A DNA stretch of 64,000 nt from positions 773,001 through 837,000 of the forward strand of contig JACVTC010000047.1 of assembly GCA_016946835.1 (NCBI GenBank), given 5' to 3'. This DNA comes from Neocallimastix lanati (nom. inval.). Taxonomy: Eukaryota; Neocallimastigomycota; Neocallimastigomycetes; Neocallimastigales; Neocallimastigaceae. Made by a program: the position numbers and the translations under genes. The notes beneath the pieces were generated by a model, which was not told where the DNA came from, made no database searches, and saw only the letters and a list, made by a program, of their open reading frames with translations. Of the stretch, positions 16,995-28,895 are shown piece after piece. Position 1 is the first letter of the stretch; each line of letters starts with the position of its first letter.

Positions 16995-18242
16995 TTAAAC
17001 CTTAGCTTTTTCTAATAAAGAATTAATTAAACGAAGATGCTCTTTTCTTTGAGATTGGTATTCAGCTATCTTCATCTTATCTTTTTCATGTTGTTCAGTC
17101 AATATACGAATTTGTTCTTCTTGAGCCTTAACGACTAACTTAAGGTATGGAGCTTCATTGCTCATATCTAACAAAGTTGAATTGCTTATAGCACCAATTG
17201 TTCTTCTTCTCTTACTGCGACTTAATCCACTAATACCATTTATTGTTTTATTCTTTTCAATAGTTGAATTGGCCATTTTTAATGATTTTTCTAAATCTTG
17301 AATAACACTAGTTTGTCTTTCAATTGTTTTTTCTAATTCTTCAATTTTTTCCTTTTGTTTAGCAATAGTTGAATTTAATTGATCAACATAAATTTTATTT
17401 TTATTTTCTTCACTTTCAAGCATAGCTTTTTTAACTTTTTCAGCTTCTTCAAGTTCAGAAATAAGAATTTGATGAGATTGGATGGTTTTTCTTTGTTCTA
17501 AAGATTCATTAGTAAGTTGTTCAATATATTCCTTTGGATCAACATTTAATTCTGTTTCTTCATTAATTTTGTTTTCGCTATTTACTATGGAATTCTTACC
17601 TTCATTATCATTTTTGTTGGCATCAGATTGATTATTTTTATAAATAACATTTAATTTTAATATTTTATTATAATACTCATTAACTGATTCTTGAAGAGTA
17701 ATTTTACATTTTTCCAAACATTCAATTTTTAAAGCTTGCTTTTTGATATCTTCTCTTAATTTTTCATTCGCTAAAATTAAAGTATCATTTAAACTTTCTT
17801 GTTCATTTATTTTTTCATTAACTTTACTTTTTTCACTTTCCTTCTCAAACTTAAGATTATCATTCATTTGATGAAGTAAACCTATTTTTTCTTTTAAAAC
17901 TGCATTAACTTGTTCGGCTGAAGCTAATTGATCCTTAACATCTTTAATATTTTCATCTAAAAGATCTAATTCTTTTTTAAGTTTTTCATTTTCATTATCC
18001 TGTTCTAAAACAATCTTTTGATATTCTTCACAATTAGAACATTTGAAGAAGAAGTTAAAAAATGAACGTTTTTTATTTAATCTTAAATTTCTTTTAAGAG
18101 CTGCTTTTTTATCAGTATGAAAACTTCTTCTTCTTTTACCAAGTTTAGTTGCTGATAAGTTCGATAAATTAGCATAATCATTTTCAATATCTGAATAATC
18201 AGAAACTGAAGATGCAGAAGAAGATGGAATAGAATATGGCAT
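16995..18242 (-). CDS. Coiled-coil protein of unknown function
   Basis: Intronless gene for 415 aa with a clear start and stop; not recognised as a member of a named family. Residues 1-35 are Ser/Asn/Asp-rich and likely disordered. A basic stretch (KRRRS at about 37-40 and KKRSFF at about 57-62) could be a nuclear localisation signal. Residues about 75-345 are Glu/Lys/Leu-rich with heptad-like spacing and are predicted to form a long, interrupted coiled coil. A second basic motif SRSKRRRTIG lies near residue 335, followed by a last helical segment (LKLVVKAQEEQIRILTEQ). Codon use and base composition look like those of a real gene: it is much less AT-rich than the flanks. A structural or cytoskeleton/chromosome-associated scaffold role is only a guess. 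Confidence 0.8.
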   Translation of the reverse strand: MPYSIPSSSASSVSDYSDIENDYANLSNLSATKLGKRRRSFHTDKKAALKRNLRLNKKRSFFNFFFKCSNCEEYQKIVLEQDNENEKLKKELDLLDENIKDVKDQLASAEQVNAVLKEKIGLLHQMNDNLKFEKESEKSKVNEKINEQESLNDTLILANEKLREDIKKQALKIECLEKCKITLQESVNEYYNKILKLNVIYKNNQSDANKNDNEGKNSIVNSENKINEETELNVDPKEYIEQLTNESLEQRKTIQSHQILISELEEAEKVKKAMLESEENKNKIYVDQLNSTIAKQKEKIEELEKTIERQTSVIQDLEKSLKMANSTIEKNKTINGISGLSRSKRRRTIGAISNSTLLDMSNEAPYLKLVVKAQEEQIRILTEQHEKDKMKIAEYQSQRKEHLRLINSLLEKAKV

Positions 18243-19815
18243 GGTTGATTAATTTATCTCAATCTACTAAATCTACTATTAATTTTATATTAAAAAATAT
18301 GTTATTATTACTTTTATTATTAGTAGTAGTAGTACTCTCTAGTGTTTTTATTACAATTATAGAATTAATTTTTAAAAAAAAAAAAAAAAATAAAATAAAA
18401 TAAAAATATGTTAAAAAGTATATTACTTTAGCTTAAATATATAAATTGAAAAATTAAATTTATATTTTTTTAAAAAAAATAATAATTTTAATAAATAAAT
18501 AATTAAATTAAATAAAAATAAAAATATAAACTAATTGAAATAACGAATACTAATTACACTTTTAATAAAATCTTTTTAAAATAAAAGTAAAAGGAAAAAA
18601 AGGGATTTTATTCATTTTTAGTTTATCATTATATTTTATTAATAATACATTAATGAATATTATTGGATAATATTATAAATAAAGTAATATATTATATTTA
18701 ATTTAATTTAAATTTAGCACGATGCGGTCCAAAAAATGGTAAATTTTTTTATTAAAAATATTTACTCTTCATGATAAAGTATTTCTAAGTTTAGAAATTT
18801 GTTTAAATATTTTAAATAAAAAATTAAATAAATTAAATTTTCCATTTATGTTATTATGTAATTTTATTAGTGATTATATAATAAAAATATTAAAATTTTA
18901 GTTTAAAATGATAATCTAACCTTTTTATTAAACTAAGAGAAAATTTAAATATATTTATTATATATAATATTGATTTTTATTACATTTATTTATTTTTTTT
19001 ATAATTATTTCACATAATAAAATTAAATAATTAACTTCGTACTTTCAGTAATGTAATAATATTTTTAATATATACATATTTTTTTATATACTATGATAAA
19101 AAAAAATAAAATATAATGAATATTTACTAATATAAAATTAATATTGTTATTTTAAAAAAATATATATCAAAGCAATCATTCAAAATTATTACATCCAAAA
19201 AAAAAATACAAAGATAACTTTCTTGATACAAAAGGATAATTGAAATATTTAATTATTTTTAATTATATTTAAATATAAAACTCGTAAGTATTTAGCTATA
19301 ATATAAAAAAAAATAATTCAAAATAAATTTTTATAAATAAACTAAGTTAATACAAAATATCAACGATTAAATCAAAATAATTAATTGAATATTTAAGAAT
19401 TTAAAAGTATTTACATGCAATAATAATAAATATATATATATATTGACTAAAATGAGAGTATTCTTTCATTTGAATTGTTTAATTTATATTATTATGTATA
19501 TTATATATTATGAAAAATATATTATTTCAATTTTAAAAATAACAAAATCATAATATATTTTAAAATAAATATTATCAAAGAAAGAAGAAAAAAAATATCA
19601 TAATTATTACCGATAATAATATGTATTAAAATTAAACAATGAAATAATATTTATTAATAAAATAATGTATTATTCATTGATCATAAATTTAATTTTTGTT
19701 AATTTTGTTCAGTAAAAAATTTTTATTTCTTTCAATATTGACAATATTGAACGAAATCGTAAGATAGTAAAAAAAAAAAAAAAAAAAAAAGAAGTTTATT
19801 TAAAGCATTATATCT

Positions 19816-19817
<2 letters not shown>
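18243..19817. other. Non-coding AT-rich spacer
   Basis: Upstream region of the coiled-coil gene. It has A runs and no recognised gene. A short GC-richer word (agcacgatgcggtcc, about 18717-18731) stands out but is too short to interpret. Confidence 0.5.
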
Positions 19818-19863
<46 letters not shown>

Positions 19864-22800
19864 ATCAGAAAAAAACTTTATTTATTAATTTTTATTAAAG
19901 AAAAAAAAAATACATTGAGTTATATTAAATTTTTTACATTAATATTAAAAAACCACGTTATGATTAACAAAATGGCCTCATGCTCTTCCCATTCATTGTT
20001 GATAACTCCATGTGGATAAATTATTATTTGAATCTATAACAAAATTTCTTTTTTGCTTACCGTTTCGACATCGACGTTCTTAACATTGATAGGTCTAATG
20101 GTATTCAAATTAATAATGATGTAGAAATCACTATTCACAATAGGCATAGTATTAAAAAGGAATCCCGCAAGCTCCACAAAATATTAAACTGGGAAAGAAG
20201 ATTCTCTTGAAGGTGATTGAAAGATATTATTAATAAAGTGCCTTCTTTTCACAGAACCTATCTTTAAAATTTCATATACTATCTTTAAGATTTCATATAC
20301 TGCACTTTCGCAAAGAAGGAAACACAGTTGGTAAAAATTAGAACGATCCTCAAAATTTTCTTTTCTTTCATTAGGAATATTCATAGATTTCTAATAACAT
20401 AAAAGTATATAGTGTGCGTAAAACTAGGTATACAACAAAGACAGCATGTTGTGCAATCTCCTGATACCAATTTACATTATATATAAGGTTTCGCATCAGA
20501 TTTTAATCCAATTTTATTCTTCCATTCCAAAAAAATCAATAAAAACAAAGTTAATATTTTAAAGAGAGATGTTGAATAATTTTTTTAAAATCAAATTTAA
20601 ATTTCATGCATTTAATTGATCTTATAGGAGTATTTGTATAATGAAAATTTTATCAGTGAAACTTCTGTATTTCTTCAGAAAATTTATTATTATGCTTGTG
20701 TATTGTTAATCTATGTGCTTTTTTGTCCATGGATAATGTGAGAGTGTTGGTATATTTTTGAATAAATGAAAAATAATACAAGAACTATCTTTCCAATTTT
20801 TTAATCATCGAATCATCGCCTTAGAACAAAGATTAATTATATGAGGTATAAATAGTTTCTAAAATATATTATAAATAATGGTAATGGAAGTCTTATTTTT
20901 AAACCCAAAATTCTAAAACAAAACTTGATTAAAAGTGGTTTTAGCGTTTTCAGTGTTTTTTTTTTATTAGAACCTAGTGAATGTACATAGTAAAAAAAAC
21001 TGAACTAAGAACAAAGGAAACAAAAATACGAGTTTTAAAGTAGAAAGGTACGATTATCTTGGTTAAAGATCTTAAGAAAGAATTAACAAATATATTTTAT
21101 TTTACTGTTCTTCTTAGCAATAATTGATTCTAAATCCAATGATTCATTGAAAGGTATTTCAGGATATGTATATGATTAGTACTCGGTAGATAATTCATGC
21201 CAAGCTTATATGTAATATTTTCATAATATCTTGAAGGAATAAAATTCTTTTATTTAATAACAAGTGTAAGGAATTTACTAATTCCATAGGTTATTTAATT
21301 TTTGATACTCCAATCATGAGCTAATTTAAAAGGTATTTAAGAAAGTATTTTGTAGGGACCAACAAGACAATATCATCAGCAAAGAGATCACCACAACACT
21401 TTTTTTTTTCAGTAATCACACCATATCTCTTGCGTTTATTGCATATGTCATTGATAAATAAATTTAATACAAAGGGTAATAAGGGTCACTCTTGTCGAAC
21501 ACCACAATTTATTGGAAATTCTTTTGAAAATTTAACATTAAAATTTGTCCTTGCTTTCAAAGTAATGTATATATATTAGTAATGATTGAAGGTATTTATC
21601 ACGAATTAAAAAATTAAGTTTTTTAAGTATGTTATAAATTGAAACTGAATCATACGCTTTTTTGAGTTCAAGAAAAGAATGGTAAATTTATCATTAAATT
21701 TTCTTCTTTGATAAGTTTCACTAATGAAGACAAATAAACTAAAGGATTATTCTTTATTTCTAAAACCAAACTGTACTGATTTAATAATTTCATGAGAAAA
21801 AGCTTAATCCTAAATTCTTTTAGTTACAATTTTTAAAATAATCTTTAATTATACATTAATGAGTGAAATACTACTATAATTATTATGATTTGAAAGATTC
21901 CCTTTCATGGGAATTGAAACAATAGAAACAGAATTTCATTCACCAAGGAAATCATTATACCAAATTTTATTAAATAATAAAAATTGATATTATGAACAGT
22001 CGAAATAAGTAATTTCTTGATTATGATCATTCTGAGAAGAAGTACCACTCTCATAATTGAAAAATTTTTAAAAAATTCTGTTGGTATACCATAAGGACTA
22101 GGCACTTCGTTATTTTTCATTGAAATAACAGTATGAGAGAATTTTTGATATTGAAATTGGCTTATTAATGTTTCGTGATTCACACGGAAAAAAATCATTT
22201 AGTTTTCCTTTCCAATAATTTTCATTAAGATTGTGACTAATTATATTTGAAACATGTTCTTCATAGTGTTCTGCATAACGATTGAATTGATTTTCTTGAG
22301 ATACTATTATATTACCTATTTAATTTTAATATACATGGTTGATTGAGAGGAAGAAAAAAGAGGTTTAGAGATTTTCTTTGGCTTTAGTACTGTTTTATAA
22401 TAATTAAGATATGGATAAGAATTAGGGAAAGAATTAAGAAATGAACTATTACAGACTTCTTGAAGACAAATACAAATAGAATAAAAATTAATTTAAAATG
22501 AAGAAGTCCTCTATGTTTTTCAAAATTTTAACCATTAATATTTTAGTCAATACAGAGGTTAAAATATTGGGTATTCGAAAAAATATTAGTATAGTGGGTT
22601 CATAATAATGTTTGCTTCTATTATAATATATACTTCTAAATACGTGAATCCTTGAAGTAATCTTCCAATTTATTCTTTTAACAGGTAAATGTTTTGTAAT
22701 CATATAAATAACCTTCAAATAGTCGGTATTATTATAGTTAACTCTTAGGATAAAGTAGTTTTCTATATTAATATAGTGCTTTTTAAAATTTAATATTTTT

Positions 22801-23180
22801 TATTTAAGAATTCCCATAGTTTACTTTCAGTCCACGATTCAAAGTCATGAATATAAACAATTTTTTCATTGTCACAAACAAAACGTCTCCAACCTTTGGA
22901 TATAGTTGACATTTTAAAATAAAAATTAAACTATATTAAAATAAAAAAATTAGTTAATAAAATAAAAAAAAATTAAAAAATGAAAATAAATTCTATGTTG
23001 TGATCTTTTCTTTTGAGATATTCATATATATATATAGTATTTATTTCATTTGGATTTGCAACCTAATGAAAAAAAATAAAATAAAATAAAATGAAATTCA
23101 AATTGTTAATGAATAATTTTAATTGTAAATAATTAGTGTGAAAATTTAATTTTTATAGTTTTCTATTGATATCTAAAAAT
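19818..23180 (-). mobile_element. Decayed LINE copy C (RT kept, endonuclease core deleted)
   Basis: Minus-strand non-LTR retrotransposon remnant. The 45-base T run at 19818-19862 is its poly-A tail. Going 5' on the minus strand there is a C-terminal region matching copy A (AEFL...PIISSS-like residues at about 20140), and then RT motif C read as KCCGDLFADDIVLLVP (about 21360-21405). Upstream are the motif B neighbourhood and a 'fingers' remnant with VPSPYGIPTEFFKNF (about 22065-22110, cf. APGPDGIPIEFYKAL in copy A). The N-terminal part around 22480-22915 resembles the copy A N-terminus (YIHDFESWTESKL versus FIHNLNSWSPSNL). About 22330-22450 joins the early endonuclease motif CICLQE directly to the linker before RT, so most of the endonuclease is missing. 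Many stops and frameshifts are present. Bases 23090-23180 match the 5' flank of copy D. Confidence 0.85.
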
Positions 23181-23574
23181 ATGATATTATGTAATTATTA
23201 AATAATTAAATCTTTTGAAGACGTTTAACCAATTGCTAAAAATGTTCATTTATGGCACATAATCAAGTACGTGGTTCCCTCAAAAAATGAGTTCTAAACA
23301 TTGGGGAAATTGTACCAAAACACCCATCTGGCGATGCATGAATTTTAATCATCAACTCTAGTATCATAGAATTTAAGATGATCTTCCCTCAAAGAACCCC
23401 ATAGAAAGAGATATATCCCAGAGAGGGGACGTGAAAAGAATGAAAATATGGGGAAAAGAAAAAGATACATGAAAGAAAAATGATAGTATTTCTTAATATA
23501 TTTTAAATATATAATTTTTTTTTATTTCTTTATATATATTAAAATAAAATATTAAAATTTTATATTAATATAAA
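23181..23574 (-). mobile_element. Probable 5' non-coding sequence of the LINE copy C type
   Basis: GC-richer than usual spacer (about 23225-23480). Short words such as gaagaaaaatg...tattattcctta recur in similar order at about 53930-53960, upstream of copy D. This suggests that both belong to the same element's 5' region or to a common duplicated insertion site. No open frame. Confidence 0.45.
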
Positions 23575-24245
23575 AAAACTACTTTATGAGTTTTGAGGGC
23601 AAAATGGCATCTAGCTCTTCCTACTCATCAATGATAACTCCATTTTTTTTCTTTTTTATATATATATATATATAGCAGTAATTATTGCAAACTTTAAACT
23701 TTATATATTTATTCATTTATTAATTACATGATTTTTTTTTTTTTAAAAAAAAAAAACACAGAATTAATAAAACAAATAAATATTATTTGTCCTATAAGAA
23801 CATAAAAATATTTAAAATAGTAATGTGAAATAAAAAGTAATATTAAAATAAAGGGTATAAATAAATCCAAAAAAAAAGTTCATACACAACAAAATTCATC
23901 TCCAGATTATAAGATTTATGTTTAAAGGGAATTCTTATTCTGGATTAGGGTTTGAATTGACTATTTGAAAGAAATTATGGTCTTCTCCTTCAGATGAATT
24001 GACCCTCCTAGCCTGTCTTACTGCATTTTTAGCCTTGACACTCCTGGTTAGTTTGCACTTATATTTTTGGAACAGTGACCCTTGTTAATTACTAGCCCGA
24101 GGCATAATTTCTGTAAAGAGAGCCACAGATCGTACCATGAATGGCGTTTTTGAATAATCATCAGAAATGATTTAGTTCTTAAACAAAACATCCTATTACT
24201 TTTTATAATTTAAATCAATAATGTCTGCATCTCTTCCACTAAGAA
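23575..24245 (-). mobile_element. LINE fragment G: 3' end pieces
   Basis: Bases 23575-23640 resemble the 3' coding end of copy C (aaaatggc...tcttcc...tgataactcc). From about 23640 to 24245 the sequence aligns with fragment F at 9760-10310, including 3' non-coding sequence, the end of the ORF (ending near ggattagggtttgaattgac) and the word aatgtctgcatctcttccac. It ends abruptly next to the poly-T tail of copy A, so copy A probably inserted into this older fragment. Confidence 0.75.
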
Positions 24246-24270
24246 GGATATCATAATAATAATAATCTTC

Positions 24271-27200
24271 TTTTTTTTTTTTTTTTTTTTTTTTTAGACA
24301 GGGAAGAGAATACACTTCCATAAATTTATTAATCTTATTATAAAAAATACATGTAGGTGAAAAGTACATTTGAAATTAAAAATAAAAATAAAAGTTAAAT
24401 ATAAAATACAAAAGCTCAAAAATACTATGCATTTCTGCAAATTGTACTATGCGGGAATTTTCCCTTCCTAACAAATAAAAAAATAATAAAACCGAGAAGT
24501 AACATCTTTAAAATAGATAGTGTGGTGTCCACTAAACTCTCCCCGGATTCATCATTTATTGAACTACTAGGGCAAGATTCGTCCTTCGTAGAAATAGATG
24601 ACGATCCTGTATTATCATTATGCCTTATCAGTACGACGTCGACGCTCTTGGATAAGTTTGGTATTTTGCAATATCTATCAAATAATAGCTCAAACGAACT
24701 ACTTATGATAGGTATTGCACTTGTTAAGAATTCCGCCAAGCCCACAATTTTTGGAACAGGTGACTCAGATGAACCTTTGAAAAGTAGTTCATTCAATTGT
24801 CTCTGTTCCCCACTATCGAAATGTAGCTCATTTAAAACTAAAGTCCCACCAAGAAGGAACAAGTATATATAATGATTGATATAATCTTCAAAATTAGAAA
24901 TAGAGTCATAGGAAGAAAGAGGATTAAACGCTCTAATCTTCCTAAGAAATAAAACATAGAGATCATCAATGAAATTTAAAGAATTCCATCTAAAAGATGC
25001 AATAGCATCGCATTTAAAAATCCAATGTTCAAAAGATTGTTTATCTTCGCCACAACAGGGGCAAGACTTGGGACAATCTTCTGAAACTCTACCCATTCTA
25101 ATAGCAATAGTAGTATTGTATTTATAACCACAGCGTAAACGTATAATCCACGAAAACCCTAAGTTGAATTGGGGATATTTTAAGCTAAGCATAATTATAG
25201 CTTTATTGTTTGAGAACTTATTACAATCGTAATTTTGACCTTTAATACCTTGAAATTTGGAAACTGATTTCCAGTAACGTTCTAAAATATCGTCATATTT
25301 TTCACATTTATATTTTTTGATTTTTTTATACAGTGTTCTTGATTCTTTAGTCCAGGAATAATAATGCATTTTGGGAATATATTTAATAAGATCCTTTAAA
25401 ATACAGTTTGATTTACTCCATTTTGTAAAAGATTTAATCTGTAAGGCTGCGCAGACACCAGCAATAGGAGGAATGCTTAGATCTCGAGATAAAGCATAAG
25501 TACTCATAGTAGAATTATGTCTAATATAGTCATTGTCTTCTGAACTTGTTTTACCATTTTTAGAGAAGAGCCGATACACCAAAATAGACCAGTATTAATT
25601 AATGTTTGAATTCTGGCAATTCTAGATTTGCTTGAACCAAGTAAAGGAGAATAATAAATTACTTTACTAATAACAAAGGATTGAAGAACTTTTTTCTTGT
25701 ATGCAATAGGGATAAGTTTATTTGAGAAGAAATGTGTAAATGAAAGAAGGGATTTTCTAACTTTAAAATGCATGTGAGATATAATGTGTTCTAGTAAGAG
25801 ATCATCTGAAAAAGGAATACCAAGATAAATATAACTAGAAACTTTAGGAATAGCATTCATTCCTAAATAGAAGGTTGGATCACTATAGTTTGGAGGAGAT
25901 TGGAAGTTCATTGGTTTTATAACCATAGTTGCACATTTTTCAATACCAAAAGTCATTTCATTTAAATTAGCCCATCTATGTACCTTTTTTAATAATTTTT
26001 CTAGATTTTTTGCATTTGGAGCAATGAGAACAACATCATCAGCAAAGAGTCCACCACAACACTTTTTTCTTCCAATATTAACACCATATTTTTCACAGTC
26101 ATTTAGTATATCATTGATAAATAAATTGAATAAGATCGGAGATAATGGACAACCTTGACGAACACCTCTTTTAATAGGAAATTCATTTGATAACATTGAA
26201 GCAAATCGAGCACGAGCTTTAGATGAAGTATATAAATTACATAGAAAATCAAAACATTTACCACGTACTCCATAACGATATAATTTAGTAAGAATGTTAA
26301 AAAATGGGAACTGAATCATAAGCTTTTTTAAGATCTAAAAAAGCTAAATATGTGAATTTTCCTTGAAATTTTCTTCTTTGGCAAATTTCTCTAACGGAAA
26401 TGAATAAACTAATGCATTCTTCACGGTTGCGAAAACCAAATTGTTCAGGTCTAATGAAATTGTGTGAGAGTGCGTAAGTAGATATTCTATCTGTTATAAT
26501 TTTTGAAATGATTTTCAGTCCAACATTAATGAGAGAAATACCTCGATAATTACTACAATCTGATAGGTCACCTTTCTTAGGGATTGATACAATAGAAGCT
26601 GAGTTCCATTTTTTAGGAAAAGACCCATTCCATATTTTATTAAAAATCAATTTAAGGATGTGTTTCTAGTAATTCTTCATTGCAAAACAGAGCTTTGTAG
26701 AATTCAATCGGAATACCATCGGGGCCGGGTGCTTTGCTGTTTTTCATAGATGAAATAGTTTTTTTAATATCGTCAATCGTAATAGGATCGTTAATATTCC
26801 AAGTAGAGGATCTAAGACTAATATTCCTTAAAGCATGGATCCAGAAGTTACCATTAAGGCTGTGATTGAGGGATCAGAATCTAGATCTTTATAATATTCA
26901 GCCCATCTATCTAATTGTTTAGTAGGAGAGATAATATCTTGACCAAATTTAGATTTTATGCAAGTAGGGGAGGTAGATGAATACGATGGTTTAGCCATTT
27001 TTTTTAAACATCTCCATCCATTTTTGAAATCTTTATTCAAAAAATAATTACCAATTTTTACTATATTAGCTTTATATCTAGCAGAACGAAATTTGCTCTT
27101 TGTTTTCTTGATTAATTTGCAAAGTTTTTCATATTTATTAAATTGTTCAAGATAATTATCAACATTTTCACAGTTAAAGTAAGGCTTAATATTTCGAAAT

Positions 27201-28620
27201 GCATTATGTTTTTCATGAGACAGTTTTTTAATGTAATAAGGACAGTGAAAAGCAGAGCCCTTTAAATTTGTTGGAATGAAAGCCTTAATATCCTTCCCGA
27301 TATTATTTGCTGTATTGATAAATTTTTCTACCATTTCATCAGCCGTGAGCGAATTGTAATGAGAATCGAGGTCATTTGCTAAGATTGAAAAATAATTATG
27401 TGATAAAATATCTGAATTTTTTGTTTTACAAATATGTGTAGACCATTTAGAAACTTTAGCAGGCCTTATAAAGCCATCGGAGAGAACTTTGTTGCAAGAA
27501 AGTATAATAGGTTTATGATCAGAAATACCATAAAATGAAGTGCAAACCGAGGTTTTATTAAAATGAGCTGCCAAAGCCTCATTATAGATGACATGGTCAA
27601 TGCAAGATGATCTAGTACCTTTGGCATAAGTAAATTGATTACCATATAAGGGAGCAATATACCAATTAGGAAAATTGTTTGAAATGTATGTTTTGATCTT
27701 CTTTAATGACATGTTAAAATCACCAACTAGGACAGCAGGAACGTTTTTTCTATTGTGAAAACGTAACCATTGAGAAAGTTCATCAAAAGCAGCTAGTCTT
27801 TCTTCCTTCCATTTGCTTTGAGGGAAGTAGATATTACCAATAGTACATTTTTGATTCCAGAAAGAAGTAATATTTACTGAAATGATATATTTGAATAAAA
27901 ACGGTTCTTGGAAGAAAGAGCACGAAGAATGAACACCAATAAAGAGTCCTCTCATACCAGGGATTTTAGGATTAGCTCTAAGGAAAACTGAGTTGTAATA
28001 TGGAATTAATGGTGATGAAACATCTTTTGGATGATATTTACTTTTTCCAGTTTCTTGCAAACAGATACATATAGGTTTGAAAATAGAGTTGAGATATAAA
28101 ATACTATCACGTTTTTCAGTATTCCAACCGTTAATATTCCAACTAACACTGAGATTAAAGAAAGAAGAATTTGAATTTAGATGGCTAGAGAAAAAATCTT
28201 TCGCCATAGGATTAAGTTCAACATCAATGTTATTAGATTTTCTTGACTTATTCATTTGTTTAAGTTTATTACACAAGGTCCAGGTAATTTTAGCTGTTTC
28301 AGGAATTTTATCTCTTAAGAAATCTAAAACATCGAAAAATTTGAGATCATTTTTGTGTTTATTAACCCTAATAATGAAGTATGAGCGGTACCTTGGAGAA
28401 AAAAGTTTTTTAACATATGGAATAATTTCATAGTAGTTAGGGATCTTACTAATAACTTGTGCCATTAGATTACTAGGGGACCAAGAATTAAGGTTATGGA
28501 TAAAGATAAGTCTATAATTGTTCATTTGATTACCGAAGCAGTAGAAACCACGATGGAAGGGAGTATTATTAACTGAGCTAGAAGCATCCATGTTTAGAGT
28601 TTGATGATAACAGAACTGAC
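24271..28620 (-). mobile_element. LINE copy A, nearly full length (about 4.3 kb)
   Basis: Non-LTR retrotransposon on the minus strand with a 25-base T run (24271-24295) as its poly-A tail. Its coding region runs from 28591 down to 24425: RRM-like N-terminus, APE-type endonuclease, reverse transcriptase, and C-X2-C-X8-H-X4-C zinc knuckle. The 5' boundary is uncertain (between about 28591 and 28852) and I did not find a target-site duplication. All later insertions in this cluster are in the same orientation. Confidence 0.92.
24425..28591 (-). pseudogene. LINE copy A EN-RT polyprotein, broken by four frameshifts
   Basis: One polyprotein is spread over four frames: 26828-28591 (587 aa), then about 26656-26835, 26297-26650, 25504-26319 and 24425-25582. 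Shifts lie near 26830, 26655, 26310 and 25575. The N-terminal ~100 residues look like an RRM fold (RLIFIHNL strand, SPSNLMAQVI helix, YRSYFIIRV strand). The endonuclease shows WNINGWNTEKRD, CICLQETGK, VLVGDFNMS, CIDHVIYN and GISDHKPIIL, so the catalytic residues are intact. RT shows motif A FLDLKKAYDSVP, motif B RQGCPLSPILFNLFINDI and motif C GGLFADDVVLIAP. The knuckle is CPCCGEDKQSFEHWIFKC. The C-terminus carries a hydrophobic segment, ILKMLLLGFIIFLF. The domains are well preserved, so the insertion is recent, or some shifts are assembly errors in short A/T runs. Confidence 0.9.
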
Positions 28621-28852
28621 TTAATTTCTATTTATTGTGAATTGATTATAAGGATTGAATACCAAAGAATTATATATAAAATATTAACATTTAAGTTTAC
28701 TGAATATAAAAGTTAATTGTTTCACATGAATTGAATTTCCTAAGATATATTAAAAAAACAATATTAGTGGAAAAATTATTTATTCAATAAAATATAATGT
28801 AAAATAATATATTTATTTAAAGTAAAAAATAAAAAATAAAAAATATTTTAAA
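28621..28852. other. Sequence between LINE copies A and B
   Basis: AT-rich stretch that includes the unknown 5' boundary of copy A and the pre-insertion flank of copy B. No gene. Confidence 0.5.
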
Positions 28853-28860
28853 AGGATATG

Positions 28861-28866
<6 letters not shown>
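28853..28866. repeat. Target-site duplication of LINE copy B (left copy)
   Basis: aggatatgaaaatt, identical to 31534-31547, directly beside the poly-T tail of copy B. Confidence 0.9.
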
Positions 28867-28895
<29 letters not shown>

